The notes under the pieces were generated by a model. It was not told where the DNA came from. It was given only the letters and a program-made list of their open reading frames with translations, and ran no database searches. Positions 32,649 through 42,919 of a stretch of 64,000 nucleotides of DNA are shown here, one piece after another. A program made the translations under genes and the position numbers. How positions within the stretch are numbered: the first letter of the stretch is position 1; each line of letters begins with the position of its first letter. The stretch comes from Hermatobates lingyangjiaoensis (Eukaryota; Arthropoda; Insecta; Hemiptera; Hermatobatidae): assembly GCA_026182355.1 (NCBI GenBank), contig JAPFBL010000366.1:62001-126000 (forward strand), given 5' to 3'.

Positions 32649-33606
32649 GGGAGCAGGCCTTCATTTATACACGTTTTATTAAAAGTAATGCCCAATTTAA
32701 CTTTTACACTTTTTCTTATCCGTTTTTCAAGTGTTCTCATACTTGACTTCCATGTTCTGGAACTAAAAACATAAGTTCACCAAAATTTTTATTACTATAC
32801 ACCGACTTGTTTCGGTCATCGTTGACCATTTTCAAGGTTAAAGAATATATAAAATTATTAATGATCGAAAAGTGAATAACAATTAAAATAAACTAAAATA
32901 AACATAACGAGTCCATAACACATATTCACAACTAGGGAGGTTATCAAAGGTAAAGGTATGTTGAGGTTTCACCAGGCTCTTGGTTACCTTCCATCCGTCA
33001 TTTGTATCTGGAAGTAATCGATTAACTTCTATACCTCTCCCAGACTGGTTCGCCTTCTGACTGCCTTCATATAATTTTAGAATTCTTGAAAATCCTCCTC
33101 CTTGGCTGTTAATACTAGGTTGCTTTTCGAGGATCAAGATAGCTTCCAAAATTTGCAATCTGGTGTGGTCATGTTCTTGTTGTAATATTACAGTATTGTC
33201 TGTTAACATTTCCTGGTTAATTGCACTCCATGTGTTAACCTAACGTGCTCTTTGGGTCCTCCGGATGCCAGATGCATGGTGAGCCTTCGTGAAAGCGTGG
33301 TTGTGGTGGAACCAACGTATTTCGAGCGTAGGGACTCGCAGTTCCCTAATTTGCAGTTAAACTCATATACAACATTAGTTCTCTGAAGGGTTGCTTTCTT
33401 TTGTGGTTGTTCGTAATTACCATTCTTGAAGTGGCAGAGTTGGCATAGTAAATTCGTAATTCTAATCTGTCATCTGGCTTGAGGCATGATGTATTATTCT
33501 TAATAATTCCTTTTAGTATACGTTCATCCGTTTTATAAGCTTCCGAAAACTGGTTTTTATAATATACTAAATGTGTTGCGCCTTTGTTTTCGGGATTCTG
33601 TTGAAT
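32644..33606 (-). pseudogene. Penelope-like element 3' part, GIY-YIG endonuclease region (left copy)
   Basis: Minus-strand relic of the C-terminal half of a PLE polyprotein, whose family combines a reverse transcriptase with a GIY-YIG endonuclease. In order from 33606: a YYKNQF..AYKTDERILK segment, DDRLELRIYY, a TNVVYEFNC-like segment with YVG (the YIG-type motif) and RRLTMH, THGVQLTR, and then HDHTRLQILEAILIL with INSQ. One base is missing near 33210 relative to the right copy, breaking the frame. Downstream are a ribozyme-like block (degraded: AAGT replaces ATGT) and a short N-terminal-type segment ending FNKTCINEGLLPKY before (TA)n. The 5' part with the RT is absent. It is joined head-to-head to the right copy. 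The family assignment is firm; the boundary near 33606 is approximate. Confidence 0.85.
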
Positions 33607-33632
33607 ATCACTACCATGACTACGCTCACTAC

Positions 33633-34289
33633 GCTCGAAATACGTTGGTTCCACCACAACCACGCTTTCACGAAGGCTCACCATGCATCTGGCATCCGGA
33701 GGACCCAAAGAGCACGTTAGGTTAACACATGGAGTGCAATTAACCAGGGAAATGTTAACAGACAATACTGTAATATTACAACAAGAACATGACCACACCA
33801 GATTGCAAATTTTGGAAGCTATCTTGATCCTCGAAAAGCAACCTGGTATTAACAGCCAAGGAGGAGGATTTTCAAGAATTCTAAAATTATATGAAGGCAG
33901 TCAGAAGGCGAACCAGTCTGGGAGAGGTATAGAAGTTAATCGATTACCTTCCGATACAAATGACGGATGGAAGGTAACCAAGAGCCTGGTGAAACCTCAC
34001 ATACCTTTACCTTTGATAACCTCCCTAGTTGTGAATATGTGTTATGGACTCGTTATGTTTATTTTAGTTATATTTAATTGTTATTCACTTTTCGATCATT
34101 AATAATTTTATATATTCTTTAACCTTGAAAATGGTCAACGATGACCGAAACATGTCGGTGTATAGTAATAAAAATTTTGGTGAACTTATGTTTTTAGTTC
34201 CAGAACTATGGAAGTCAAGTATGAGAACACTTGAAAAACGGATAAGAAAAAGTGTAAAAGTTAAATTGGGCATTACTTTTAATAAAACA
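33633..34289 (+). pseudogene. Penelope-like element 3' part, GIY-YIG endonuclease region (right copy)
   Basis: Plus-strand copy, more strongly 5'-truncated than its left partner: it starts within the GIY-YIG domain (TLSRR-type region, MHLASGGPKEH) and reads open from 33683 to 34102 through THGVQLTREM, HDHTRLQILEAILIL and INSQ. A one-base deletion near 34000 relative to the left copy changes the C-terminal residues. After the stop come the ribozyme-like core (34122-34159) and a short frame (MRTLEKRIRKSVK..FNKT) that ends directly in (TA)n, lacking the 28-nt tail present on the left. The two copies are very similar over about 650 bp. No RT, so it cannot move by itself. Confidence 0.85.
34122..34159 (+). 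ncRNA. Hammerhead-like core at PLE 3' end
   Basis: ACC (34122-34124), TTGAAAA in the CTGANGA position (34125-34131; two core changes), extra T132, perfect stem II GGTC/GACC with loop AACGAT (133-146), GAA (147-149), palindrome ACATGT (150-155), C156 and GGT (157-159), which pairs with ACC. It directly follows the coding end of an undoubted PLE, tying this motif class to PLEs. The core changes suggest it is inactive. Confidence 0.5.
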
Positions 34290-34423
34290 TATATATATAT
34301 ATATATATTTATTCTCCTCATCGGTTAATTAATGAACTTTCTATTGGTATAAAGATATTCTATTGGTATAAAATTAATGAATAACACATTCAACATAAAC
34401 ATTGGTATGTGTTATAAATACCA

Positions 34424-34591
34424 ATCCTTAAACCAGAGTAACAAATTCAAAAATATAACTAAAATTTCTCAACCAAAAAAAACCGGTTCCCCTCAGAGTT
34501 TCATTGATAATCACTCATTCTTTGTGAATGAAACTGACCATGACCAGTTGTTTTTGGCTGAAAGATCTAGGTCATATTTCTGAATTTCTTA
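34424..34591. mobile_element. Diverged family A foldback element
   Basis: Arms share AACAAATTC...ATATAACTA and the complementary TAGGTCATATTTCTGAATTTCTTA; GGCTGAAAGATCTAGG matches the conserved family A block. No intact CTGANGA box. Confidence 0.5.
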
Positions 34592-34599
34592 CTTTATAC

Positions 34600-35118
34600 A
34601 TATTTATTAAAAAGATTTGAAGTTGTTCTAACCTAACTAACCAGTTAAGGTTGATTTAACAATCAGTTTTAAATTAATTCATATCATGTATATTTTCTTT
34701 TTATAATTTGGCACTTAAAAATATTGTACCAAGTTGTAGTATATTTGTGGAGCATGCTTTAATAGTAATAAACTGTTTTTCCAGCGGGTGGTTTTACCTT
34801 TAAAATAGAATGTTATAATATTTGAAATTTAAATATGCAAATAATAATTCAGTTCAACGGACAGACTGGGAGAGTGGTGCTTCAGGCAGATCAGATGTCG
34901 TGATAGGCCATGTCTATTATGTAGCTGTACTAATTAGTGATAAATACTGAGATAAGCGAAGTGTGATAAGTGCAGGAAATGTGAGTGTGCCATTGTACGG
35001 TATGAGTGTGAAGGAAGTAACGCTCTTCCAGTCAGGAGGGAATTTTATCGTACAATTGTGCTGACAGTGTTTGACGGGGGAGGTGATAGGTTCCCTAAAC
35101 ACTCCAGGAGTATTATTG
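34600..35118. other. No feature recognised
   Basis: A patch at 34860-35090 is slightly richer in G+C but unassigned. Confidence 0.4.
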
Positions 35119-35290
35119 TACAGTCGTACCTCGTTTTGTCTTGTACAGTCGTTTTTTTTTTGTATTGTACAGTCGTACCTCGTCGTACAGTGGACCAAAA
35201 TAATCCGTTTTGAGGTGGTGGTCGAGTACTGATTTGTTCGAACACCGAAACCAATTTTCCCATAGGAATAATGGAAAGTATGTTCTTATT
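35119..35290. mobile_element. Mariner-like MITE terminus, locally repeated
   Basis: The TIR-like string TACAGTCGTACCTCG occurs at 35119 and 35168, with a partial TGTACAGTCGTTTT at 35142. It is followed by GGTCGAGTACTGATTTG and TTTCCCATAGGAATAATGG, words typical of a common short TA-flanked MITE group. The right terminus was not found. Confidence 0.5.
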
Positions 35291-35299
35291 CTGCCCTAA

Positions 35300-37480
35300 C
35301 CCTACAACACAGATCCTAATAACAGTACATCCCTTTTTGTAAGTCCAATAAGATCCTATTTAACAATAATAATAAATTAAAATGAAGATTAATCGTAATT
35401 TAATGTATTAAAACTCATACGGAGAGTAAATGAATAATCCAAAGTCTCCACACAAAAGAAATTTTTTATTCCAAATACTCCAGGGGTTGGTACTCAGCCT
35501 TGTCTGGTTATGCACTCTTTCGTCATTTATCACAATGTCATCCTTTTCGAAGATCATCCATTTCAAAAATTCCTTGGATTAACTATCCAAACATTATTCA
35601 TTATCTTAAACTTGTAGTATCTTTGTAGGTGTATCGTTTTATTTGTGTAGATGTTTTTGTACTTGTAGATAACACGTTGAATTAGCATCTACTACTACTT
35701 TATGTTCAAAGTTTTGTGATCTTCACATTAAAACATTTAGAATATCAGTAGTTATAACTGATTAATGATTTGATTATTCACGTGTCGAATACACCTTGTG
35801 TAATGTATCACTGTTGTAAGATTTTCTAAATAAGACTGTAGTGTCACGAGAGATACAGCGAGAATATACACCTGATGCTCAATTCTATGCTATTATCAAT
35901 ACCATGTATTCTTTCGAGATACAACAATACCATTTGCGTAATGGCTCCATGAACACTGCTCTTTCTCAAGGAAATTGTTTCAGGTTCACTATAACTGCAA
36001 GACGTTTGTCTCAGCCATTTTCCCCTGGCCTCATTTTCACTCCTAGTAAAATCATGCCAGGGTCACAGTCAACATATATTAAAAGGCGATCAGACATTCA
36101 TGGTGTAATTTAACATGTTCTTAGGAATTTTAGAACAATTCTAATATATCAAAATAGAATGAAACAAGGAAGGAAAAATGAATGATTGAGTTAAAAAAAA
36201 ATCAATTTAAAAAATTCACTCTGTTCTTAGATAAAGTTTTATTCGAATGTAATGTTTTCGCATAAAATTTTTTTATATTGTGTTATTCTTGGCAACTTTC
36301 TAATAATTCCAAAGAATGAAGAAGGTCCTTTGAAAATACGTCACAGTGTATAAAGGCTGTTACCTGAATGCCCCTCTTGTCAGGTATCTCAACCTTGAAC
36401 TTTTCCACAGGCAGACGAGTTTAGCTGCCATTTAAATAGCAAGGCTTCAATGGTAAAAAAAAAATATCACCACACCTACACATCCAAGAAAAATCTTCTT
36501 ATTTATTATTTTAACGGGAATTTATTCAAATTGAAAAAAATTTGCATTATTTGAACAGAATTGGCAACAATAAAATATATATAAAAAAAAACTCGCTAAT
36601 TCTTAAATATATGTGCAATGGTGAATAATAGTTAAAACAACAGAAGTTTTTAAACAGCAAATACTTATCCATTGTAATATACTGTGTAAAAAAATCAATC
36701 AATCCAATAATAGTATGTTCTAAAGATGAGCCACTTAGATTTACATGTATTTGATATTCCAAAATTTCTAAACTAGCAAACTTTACATGAAAAAGGGTGA
36801 ATCTGATGTTTTGTAGAGTTCTTTTGACTTGCAAAAACTATAATGAAAAATAAATCAGATCAATATTGATAATTAAATCAATACATATTCGATTGTCTAG
36901 AGTACCCATCAAGTTTCGGGCCTTATCCATTTTCAAATGCAACAACCGCAAAGAATCTTGAAAATTAACGGGATGTGAAACGGTCGAGTACGGTAAATAA
37001 TGTGGGAGGTAATTATGATTTAAATAGTTGTACTTTAATATTAACCTTTGCAGTACTGACAATCATCATTGTTTAATAATAACAAGTTTTTATATGAAAT
37101 AATGGTATGTTACATTTTGTAACTAAAATTAGCACGAAGGAGAACTATATGGAGGGACCACGCAAGCAGTGAGTGGGTCATTAAACCTAAAAACTGAATT
37201 AAGCAGGCACGCTTGCCTAGACACCCCCTCTGTGGTGCATTCTGACCGGCAACAACTGCTTTAAACCCCGTCTTATGTGGCAGACGCGTGATGACTGATC
37301 AAAGCCTTGAACTTTCTAAGTGGTGTCCAAATACTTTGTTGAGACGCGAATGAGGGTTGTACTTGTGTGTCGTGGAACGGCTGCTAATACTAATAATAGT
37401 ATTCATAATAAATACAAAATTGAACATAAGACAGGGAGAAATTGGGGATAGAGCAGCAAGAAATATTGGGAAATATTATT
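35300..37480. other. No gene recognised over about 2.2 kb
   Basis: Frames of 74-95 codons (35841-36113 plus, 36547-36834 minus, 36838-37062 minus) carry no known motif. A less A+T-rich patch at 37140-37330 is unassigned. Confidence 0.4.
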
Positions 37481-37485
37481 GGTTA

Positions 37486-37617
37486 TATATATATAAACTA
37501 GAATTTTCAAAAGAACATACAGAAAAGAAATCACTGAACTCACTACTATATTTCGATGTCCTCGTAGTCAAGAATAAATGTGAATCGCTCCAAAGGCTGA
37601 TAACGACTCAGCCTTTG

Positions 37618-37620
<3 letters not shown>
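37486..37620 (-). mobile_element. PLE terminal repeat-like segment, family D
   Basis: Reverse-complement relative of 13219-13352 (AAACTAGAATT, TCACTGAACTCACTACTAT, GATGTCCTCGTAGTCA, CCAAAGGCTGATAACGACTC). (TA)n follows at 37617-37648. Confidence 0.7.
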
Positions 37621-37648
<28 letters not shown>

Positions 37649-37780
37649 AAAGATTTCACATAAACACGTGAAATAACAATCAATGATTAAACCACAATAA
37701 GAAAATGGGGAAACGAGACTAAGATCTTTCAACCGTATCAAGCGGTCGGTTGAAAGATCTTGGTCTTGTTTTCTTTGTTT
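37649..37780. mobile_element. Family A palindromic element, shortened
   Basis: AGATTTCACATAAACACGTG tail at the (TA)n border, left arm with GATCTTTCAACCG, truncated right arm GGTTGAAAGATCTTGGTC. The CTGACGA boxes are deleted at the hairpin turn. Confidence 0.8.
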
Positions 37781-37792
37781 TATATATATATG

Positions 37793-37935
37793 ATACGACA
37801 CAGAAAAAGGAATAAAAAGCACACTTACTGAATTCTAAATACTTAGAACTGTTGTTCGTCATCAAGAGTAGACTAGAAGAGAGGACGAAGTGAGGAAGAT
37901 CTCCCCCACGTCGAAAGACGGAGCGCGAATATTAT
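37793..37935 (-). mobile_element. PLE terminal repeat-like segment, family C
   Basis: Third copy of the family seen at 4263 and 13038 (GAACTGTTGTTCGTCATCAAG, CTCCCCCACGTCGAAAGACG). The GAA after stem II is mutated (CTAA on the sense strand), so the core is dead. Confidence 0.7.
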
Positions 37936-37942
37936 ATATATA

Positions 37943-38066
37943 TAACAATTAAAATAAGCAGTGACACATAAACAGAAACACAACAAAGACTCTCTTTTCA
38001 ATATTTCGACCGTAATGGCGGTCGTCCTCAGTAGAAGAAGTGAATTGACGGAGGGACGACAGTCAA

Positions 38067-38068
<2 letters not shown>
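37943..38068 (-). mobile_element. PLE terminal repeat-like segment, family I
   Basis: Minus-strand segment with a clear ribozyme-like core (38000-38031), bounded by (TA)n on both sides (about 37933-37942, 38070-38108). Confidence 0.55.
38000..38031 (-). ncRNA. Hammerhead-like core (family I)
   Basis: On the minus strand: CTGAGGA (38031-38025), extra C (38024), perfect stem II GACCG/CGGTC with 6-nt loop CCATTA (38023-38008), GAA (38007-38005), ATAT (38004-38001), T38000. Stem I pairing is not evident. Confidence 0.5.
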
Positions 38069-38107
<39 letters not shown>

Positions 38108-38112
38108 CATAT

Positions 38113-38350
38113 AAATAGACTATAAGGGATAAACAATAAATAGATACACAACTGCAGTCTCCAATTTTCGGTTTAAACTTCATTAAGAGAGTTACTCTAA
38201 TGACGTAACATCATTAGGATAGAAGACGGTCTCGCGAAGGAACTGTTGGAGACCCTCTCATTCAACTCTCTGCTCTCTTGATGACAGTTAAGCAAAATTT
38301 GAGATTGTAAGTGAGCATACCTATTTATTGTTTACCTATAGTTCACCTAT
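38113..38350. mobile_element. PLE-end foldback, family F-related
   Basis: Left part reads AAACAATAAATAGATACA, GTCTCCAATTTTCGG; right part the inverted CAAAATTTGAGATTG, GTAAGTGAGCATACC, TATTTATTGTTT. Each side carries a degraded core (right: CTCTTGATGA; left: a TTTTCGGTTTAAAC complement). Confidence 0.55.
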
Positions 38351-38454
38351 ATTTCACGTTATATATCCACTTTGAATCTCTTTCATGAATTTACCATATA
38401 ATTAAATCATACTAATTATAAAAATATATTCTAGTTCAATATAGATAAAGAAAC

Positions 38455-38755
38455 ATAGATAAATTAAAAACACTTCGTCTGTAAGTCCCTGACTGTTGGT
38501 GTGTGTGGTGCTAAGGAGATCAACTAACTCCTGATGGAAGTTGGAGATGGAATCAGTGGGAAGAGTCTGAAGAACAAGGGTTCCAGTAATTGTGGCTGGA
38601 GCAAGTTGTTCATAAACATCGCGGTTCATGAGTGCAATTGTAGATTTTTTTATCAGCAGGCATAATGGGATGGCTGCGGTTTTTGACTGCCTTTCGCTCA
38701 GCTTGGGAAAGGTTATCGGCAAGATTAAGACATTTCAGCAATGATGAGTTGCAAA
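38455..38755 (-). pseudogene. Penelope-like RT, N-terminal region relic
   Basis: Minus-strand frames read NLSQAERKAVKN and MPADKK, then, after a one-base shift in an A6 run, LMNRDVYEQ, HQELVDLL and LTDEVF. In PLEs a conserved block NLS..E..AL..L, PADKG, V.M....Y opens the reverse transcriptase region, so this fits its N-terminal edge. The catalytic RT motifs with the YADD-type aspartates are not present in the remaining sequence. The frame is broken at least once, so this is a pseudogene fragment. It lies next to the PLE-end cluster at 37.5-38.35 kb and may be part of the same old insertion. Confidence 0.7.
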
Positions 38756-38759
38756 CTTT

Positions 38760-39490
38760 TCAAGCAGGAGTGAAATAAATTATTCAAGTAGGGTGAGAAG
38801 TTGAAACAGGATGTTTACTGTGTGAGTAGTTTCTGGATACTTAAATCATTATAATTAACAAATGAAGGGCATATGAAAGGATGTTTGAAATCCAAATATT
38901 GCAAGCTTGTCAAAGAACGCAGGAGGTGGTATGACTGAAAAAGGTAACTTTAAAGTTATGGTAGACCATTGGATAGAATATTGAACCGCAGACAATTAGA
39001 TATGACCTTAATATGTGCAGGGCATGAGGCCATTTCAACAGGAAGACAGTGAATTTCACCTAACCAGAAGGCTGTGGGATTTTGCATAGTGATATAAGAT
39101 ACCAAAGGATAACTACATTGACATAGGAAACAAAGTGATCATATTCATATCAAATCATTGAGAAAACGGTCAAATGACATATGGGGCAGTTCTAAAACAT
39201 CAAAACATCTAAAATTAAGAGAAAATCCAACAAAACTAAGAAATTCATTTTAAAATGGACCAAATTAATAAATAAATTAAAATGATGGTTTAAATAAATT
39301 TAATGTATTAAAATAAAATAAAAATAATAAATCCAAGTTAAAGAATATTAGGAAATAAAATATATAAATGAAACACAATCAAAAACATCGGATGAAAGGT
39401 ATGATAATACCAGAAATGCAAATATAATTAACAAAAAACTTTGTTTAATATATAATAATAAAACAAAGAGCAAAAGAGATAGAAGTTGGC
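38760..39490. other. No feature recognised
   Basis: Minus-strand frames just upstream of the RT relic (38760-38950) are partly open and could be more PLE sequence, but no motif is recognisable. Confidence 0.35.
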
Positions 39491-39499
39491 ATGAGGGAC

Positions 39500-39780
39500 A
39501 ACAATTCTGTTAAATTTCCGGAAAATAAGAGTATGCAGGAGATAGAGAACGAGAAAGAGAAATTGGGAGATAGCGAGAGGGAGAGAGAGAGAGAAAGAGA
39601 ATAAATGTCCAGAAAAGAAGAGAATACAGGAGATGGAGAACGGGGAAGAGAAATTGGGAGAGACGGAGAGGGAGAGGAAGAGAGAGTGAGAAAGAAAGAG
39701 AGAGAGAGAGAGAGAGAGTGAGAAGAGAGAGAGAGAGAGTGAGAGAGGTTTACGGGTAGAATGATATAGATATCATAAAA
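39500..39780. repeat. GA-rich low-complexity tract
   Basis: Purine-only stretches including (GA)n at 39695-39740; contains two copies of an AGGAGATAGAGAACG-type unit about 110 bp apart. Confidence 0.85.
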
Positions 39781-39784
39781 GGGT

Positions 39785-40620
39785 TTTAAAAAAAGAGAGT
39801 GAAAAAAATTAGGCTAAAAATAGTTCAAACCATTATAAATTACATAAGTTTTCTAATCATCATTCAATCTAAACCAATACTTATTGAATAACAATCAATA
39901 TCTGTCAAAACCATAGAATAATAATTAACTTTGAATGTGCATAAAATATACTGGATAAAATTAAGTTGGATAAACTTATTATTCCTTTGAATCCAATAGT
40001 AGTTAAATCATCAGAGAAGCTCTGCATTAAATAGTGTTAGAATTAGCTATCAAACATTACTTACCTTTATCCAAATATCACATTTGTTAGTAACTTAATG
40101 AAAGATCCAGCAAGTTTCATTCAGTTGGATATTTTTCAGTTGGATATTTATGATCAGAATAATTACCAAAACAAATATAAAGAAATTAATTAAAAAAAGT
40201 TTCATTTGGTGTATGGGTGTAGACGCAAACGAAAATATAATTTTTTTAAAATGTTACCATTTAAAACTGAGGTATTCTTATGTAATCCTAAGTTAGTTAA
40301 GCAGTCTTATGTAAAATTTTTCCGACAATGACCATGGAGATGGTATAATATTCCTGTTATTTTGTCTACAGAGTACAACATGTTTTCTATAGTTATATTT
40401 ATTTTAAATGATCACTATTGAATTACCATACTGAATCACTATTGAAAAAAGAAAAGCTACAAAATATTATATATTTTTCATCATATCCAAAGACCTTAAC
40501 TTAGGCCTTCGCAGGTAGTCATTCAGAAAGTAAGCTCACTCCACAGGATTAACAAACAGTTTATTGAGAACTTAAGAAAAACAACCCCTGTCTTTAATTA
40601 TATTAATGAAGAATTCTCCC
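39785..40620. other. No feature recognised
   Basis: A+T-rich. Confidence 0.5.
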
Positions 40621-40624
40621 TAGA

Positions 40625-40735
40625 AGTTGTTCATATCCTGAAGATGAGTGACAATCATTTGGAAAATGTCGACTATAGGAAATAAACTATACTGTGTAGA
40701 CCAAGTAACGAGAATATTATTTAAGAATATTGAGG
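40625..40735 (+). mobile_element. PLE terminal repeat-like segment, diverged
   Basis: CTGAAGA (40638-40644), extra T, weak hairpin GAGTG..CATTT, GGAAAATGTC and GACTATAGG, then ACTGTGTAGACCAAGTAACG. The same order occurs at 50067-49970 (minus) and 50385-50460 (plus). The core is degenerate. Confidence 0.55.
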
Positions 40736-40739
40736 AGCT

Positions 40740-41440
40740 GTTAGGATACAGGTGTTAGCTAAGAATGGAGTTATGTCCAATAATGTATGCCTTATAAAGG
40801 GAAGCTTCCAAAATTTACAAATATACTTAATACTTTATAAAAGTTGCCTCACTGCTCCATGCAAATCCACAAAGCTAGCAAATATTCAACTAGAACCAGA
40901 AACAAAGAATAGTAAAAACTTGTTGCAGCTATAAAATTATCTCTCTCTTTTTGGGCGGTTAATAAGTTCATGTTATCATTGATAGTATTCTTATTATTAA
41001 TGAATTAATTAATAATTATGATGAATTGAAGTCAAACGAAGGAATATTCATATCTTCCTCTATGATATTTATACTGATTGAACAATTTGATCATTAAAAG
41101 AATATAATATATTTTAAAATTAATTTTTGTAGAAATCAATTAAATTTAATGTCAATATTGTGAGAAACATATTCATCAACATCTTCCTTCTCAAGACAAT
41201 AAACTTTAATAAAAAAGTTTTTACAACTCAATTGATGAGCATTTATCGATTATAACTGTTTAATGGTGAAAAAAGTAATATAAGTGAAAATAAAAATGAA
41301 AATTTTCTTTCATAAAATCACATGTATAACGTACAATATGATCTTTAAAAGATACAGTTACTCATGTGATGAAGAATCTATGAATATGATTCCAAGTACA
41401 TGGTCGTGGGCATCATGGATTAATAAGAAATAAATATAAA
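40740..41440. other. No feature recognised
   Basis: A+T-rich, no motif in short frames. Confidence 0.5.
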
Positions 41441-41444
41441 TTAA

Positions 41445-42464
41445 ATTAGGAAAGGAGGGATAGTGAGAGGGGGAGAGAGCGAGAGGGGAGAGAGAAAGGG
41501 AGAAGACGAAGACAGAGAGAGAGAAATAGCGAGAGGAGAGTGAAAGAGAGATAACGAGAGAGATGAGGAAAAAGAGTAATAGCGTGACCGTGACAATTAG
41601 GGAGAGAGAGAAATAGTGTTTGCAGAGTGGGGGAGGATAACTAGATAGAGAGGGGAGGAGGAAAAGGGCTGATATAGAGAAATATAGAACAAGGAACCGG
41701 AAGAGAGAGAGAGGGAGAGAGGGGGTGAATAGAGTGGTAGTGAGAGTGGGAAATAGCGAGAGTGAGAGGGGGGGGGGGGGCGAATAACGAGAGGATGGAA
41801 GAAGAAAGTGTGTATATAGAGATATGTACAGAGAGGAATGGGAAAGACAGAGGAAAAGAGTGATAGTGAAAGGGAGAGGGGGGGAATAGAGAGAGAGGAG
41901 TGGAAGGGAGATAACTAGAGAGAAAACTGAAAAAAAAGGGCGATATAGAGAAATATTCAATGAGAAAGTGAAAGAGAGAGAGAGAGAGAGAAATAGAGTG
42001 ATAGTTAGTGAGAAAGAAATAGCGTGGGGAGGGGGGTGGACAACAGAAAGGATGAAGAGAAGGGGGTGATATAGAGATATGTACAGAGAGGCACAGGAAA
42101 GAGAGAGGAATAGAGTGATAGTGAAAAACGGAGAGAGGGGGAAGAAGAACGAGAGGGGAGTGGAAGGGAGATAACTAGAGAGATGAGGAAAAAGAGGAAT
42201 AGAATGATCGTGAGAATTAGGGAGAGAGAGAAATAATGCTTGGAGAGTGGGGGAATAACTAGGTAGAGAGGGGAGGAGGAAAAGGGCTGATATAGAGAAA
42301 TATAGAACAAGGAACCGGAAATGAGAGAGAGAGAGAGAGGAATAGAGTGATAGTTACAGTTAGAGAGAGGCAAATAGCAAGAGAGAAGGGGTAACGAGAG
42401 GAAGGAGGAAGAAAAGGGGTGATATAGAGATATGTACACAGAGGCACGGGAAAGAGAGAGAGAG

Positions 42465-42525
<61 letters not shown>

Positions 42526-42734
42526 GAGTGATAGTTAGAGAGAAGAAAATAGCGTGGGTGGGGACGACAGAAAGGATGAAGAGAAGGGGGTGATATAGAG
42601 ATATGTACAGAGAGGCACGGGAAAGAGAGAGAGAGAGGAGGAGGGGGAGAAATAACGAGAGAGAGGAGTGAGGAAAGGGATAATATAGAGAAATATTCAA
42701 AAAGTGAAAGAGAGAGAAATAAAACAACAATGTT

Positions 42735-42769
<35 letters not shown>

Positions 42770-42915
42770 CAGAAACAGAGTGAGAGAGAGAAATAGAAAG
42801 AGATAGCGAGAGGGGAGTGGGAGGGAGATAATGACAGATAGGAGGGAGAAAGGGAGTTATATGAAGAAATATAGAGAGAGGAGCATGATAGAGAGGGAGG
42901 GTAGAGTGAGATTAA
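41445..42915. repeat. GA-rich minisatellite array
   Basis: About 1.47 kb of almost pure purine on the plus strand with recurring words GATATAGAGATATGTACAGA (about 41812, 42070, 42420, 42591) and a longer block GGGCTGATATAGAGAAATAT...GGAACCGGAA at 41665-41700 and again about 618 bp later. It includes pure (GA)n at 42466-42521 and (GT)n at 42733-42750. Long minus-strand open frames (200 and 241 codons, Ser/Leu/Pro-rich) arise because pyrimidine-only DNA lacks stop codons. Confidence 0.9.
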
Positions 42916-42919
42916 AGCA

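Noticed and set aside
33346..33798. 150-codon minus-strand ORF at the PLE junction
   Set aside because: It crosses the head-to-head junction. Its lower-coordinate part is genuine left-copy PLE sequence and is included in the pseudogene entry; the part above about 33633 is antisense to the right copy.
40625..40735. Active hammerhead ribozyme
   Set aside because: Stem II and the GAAA box are degraded; kept only as a PLE-end relic.
41358..42730. Two long minus-strand ORFs (200 and 241 codons) rich in Ser, Leu and Pro
   Set aside because: They lie in a GA-rich minisatellite. The complementary pyrimidine strand lacks stop codons, so open frames are expected without selection.
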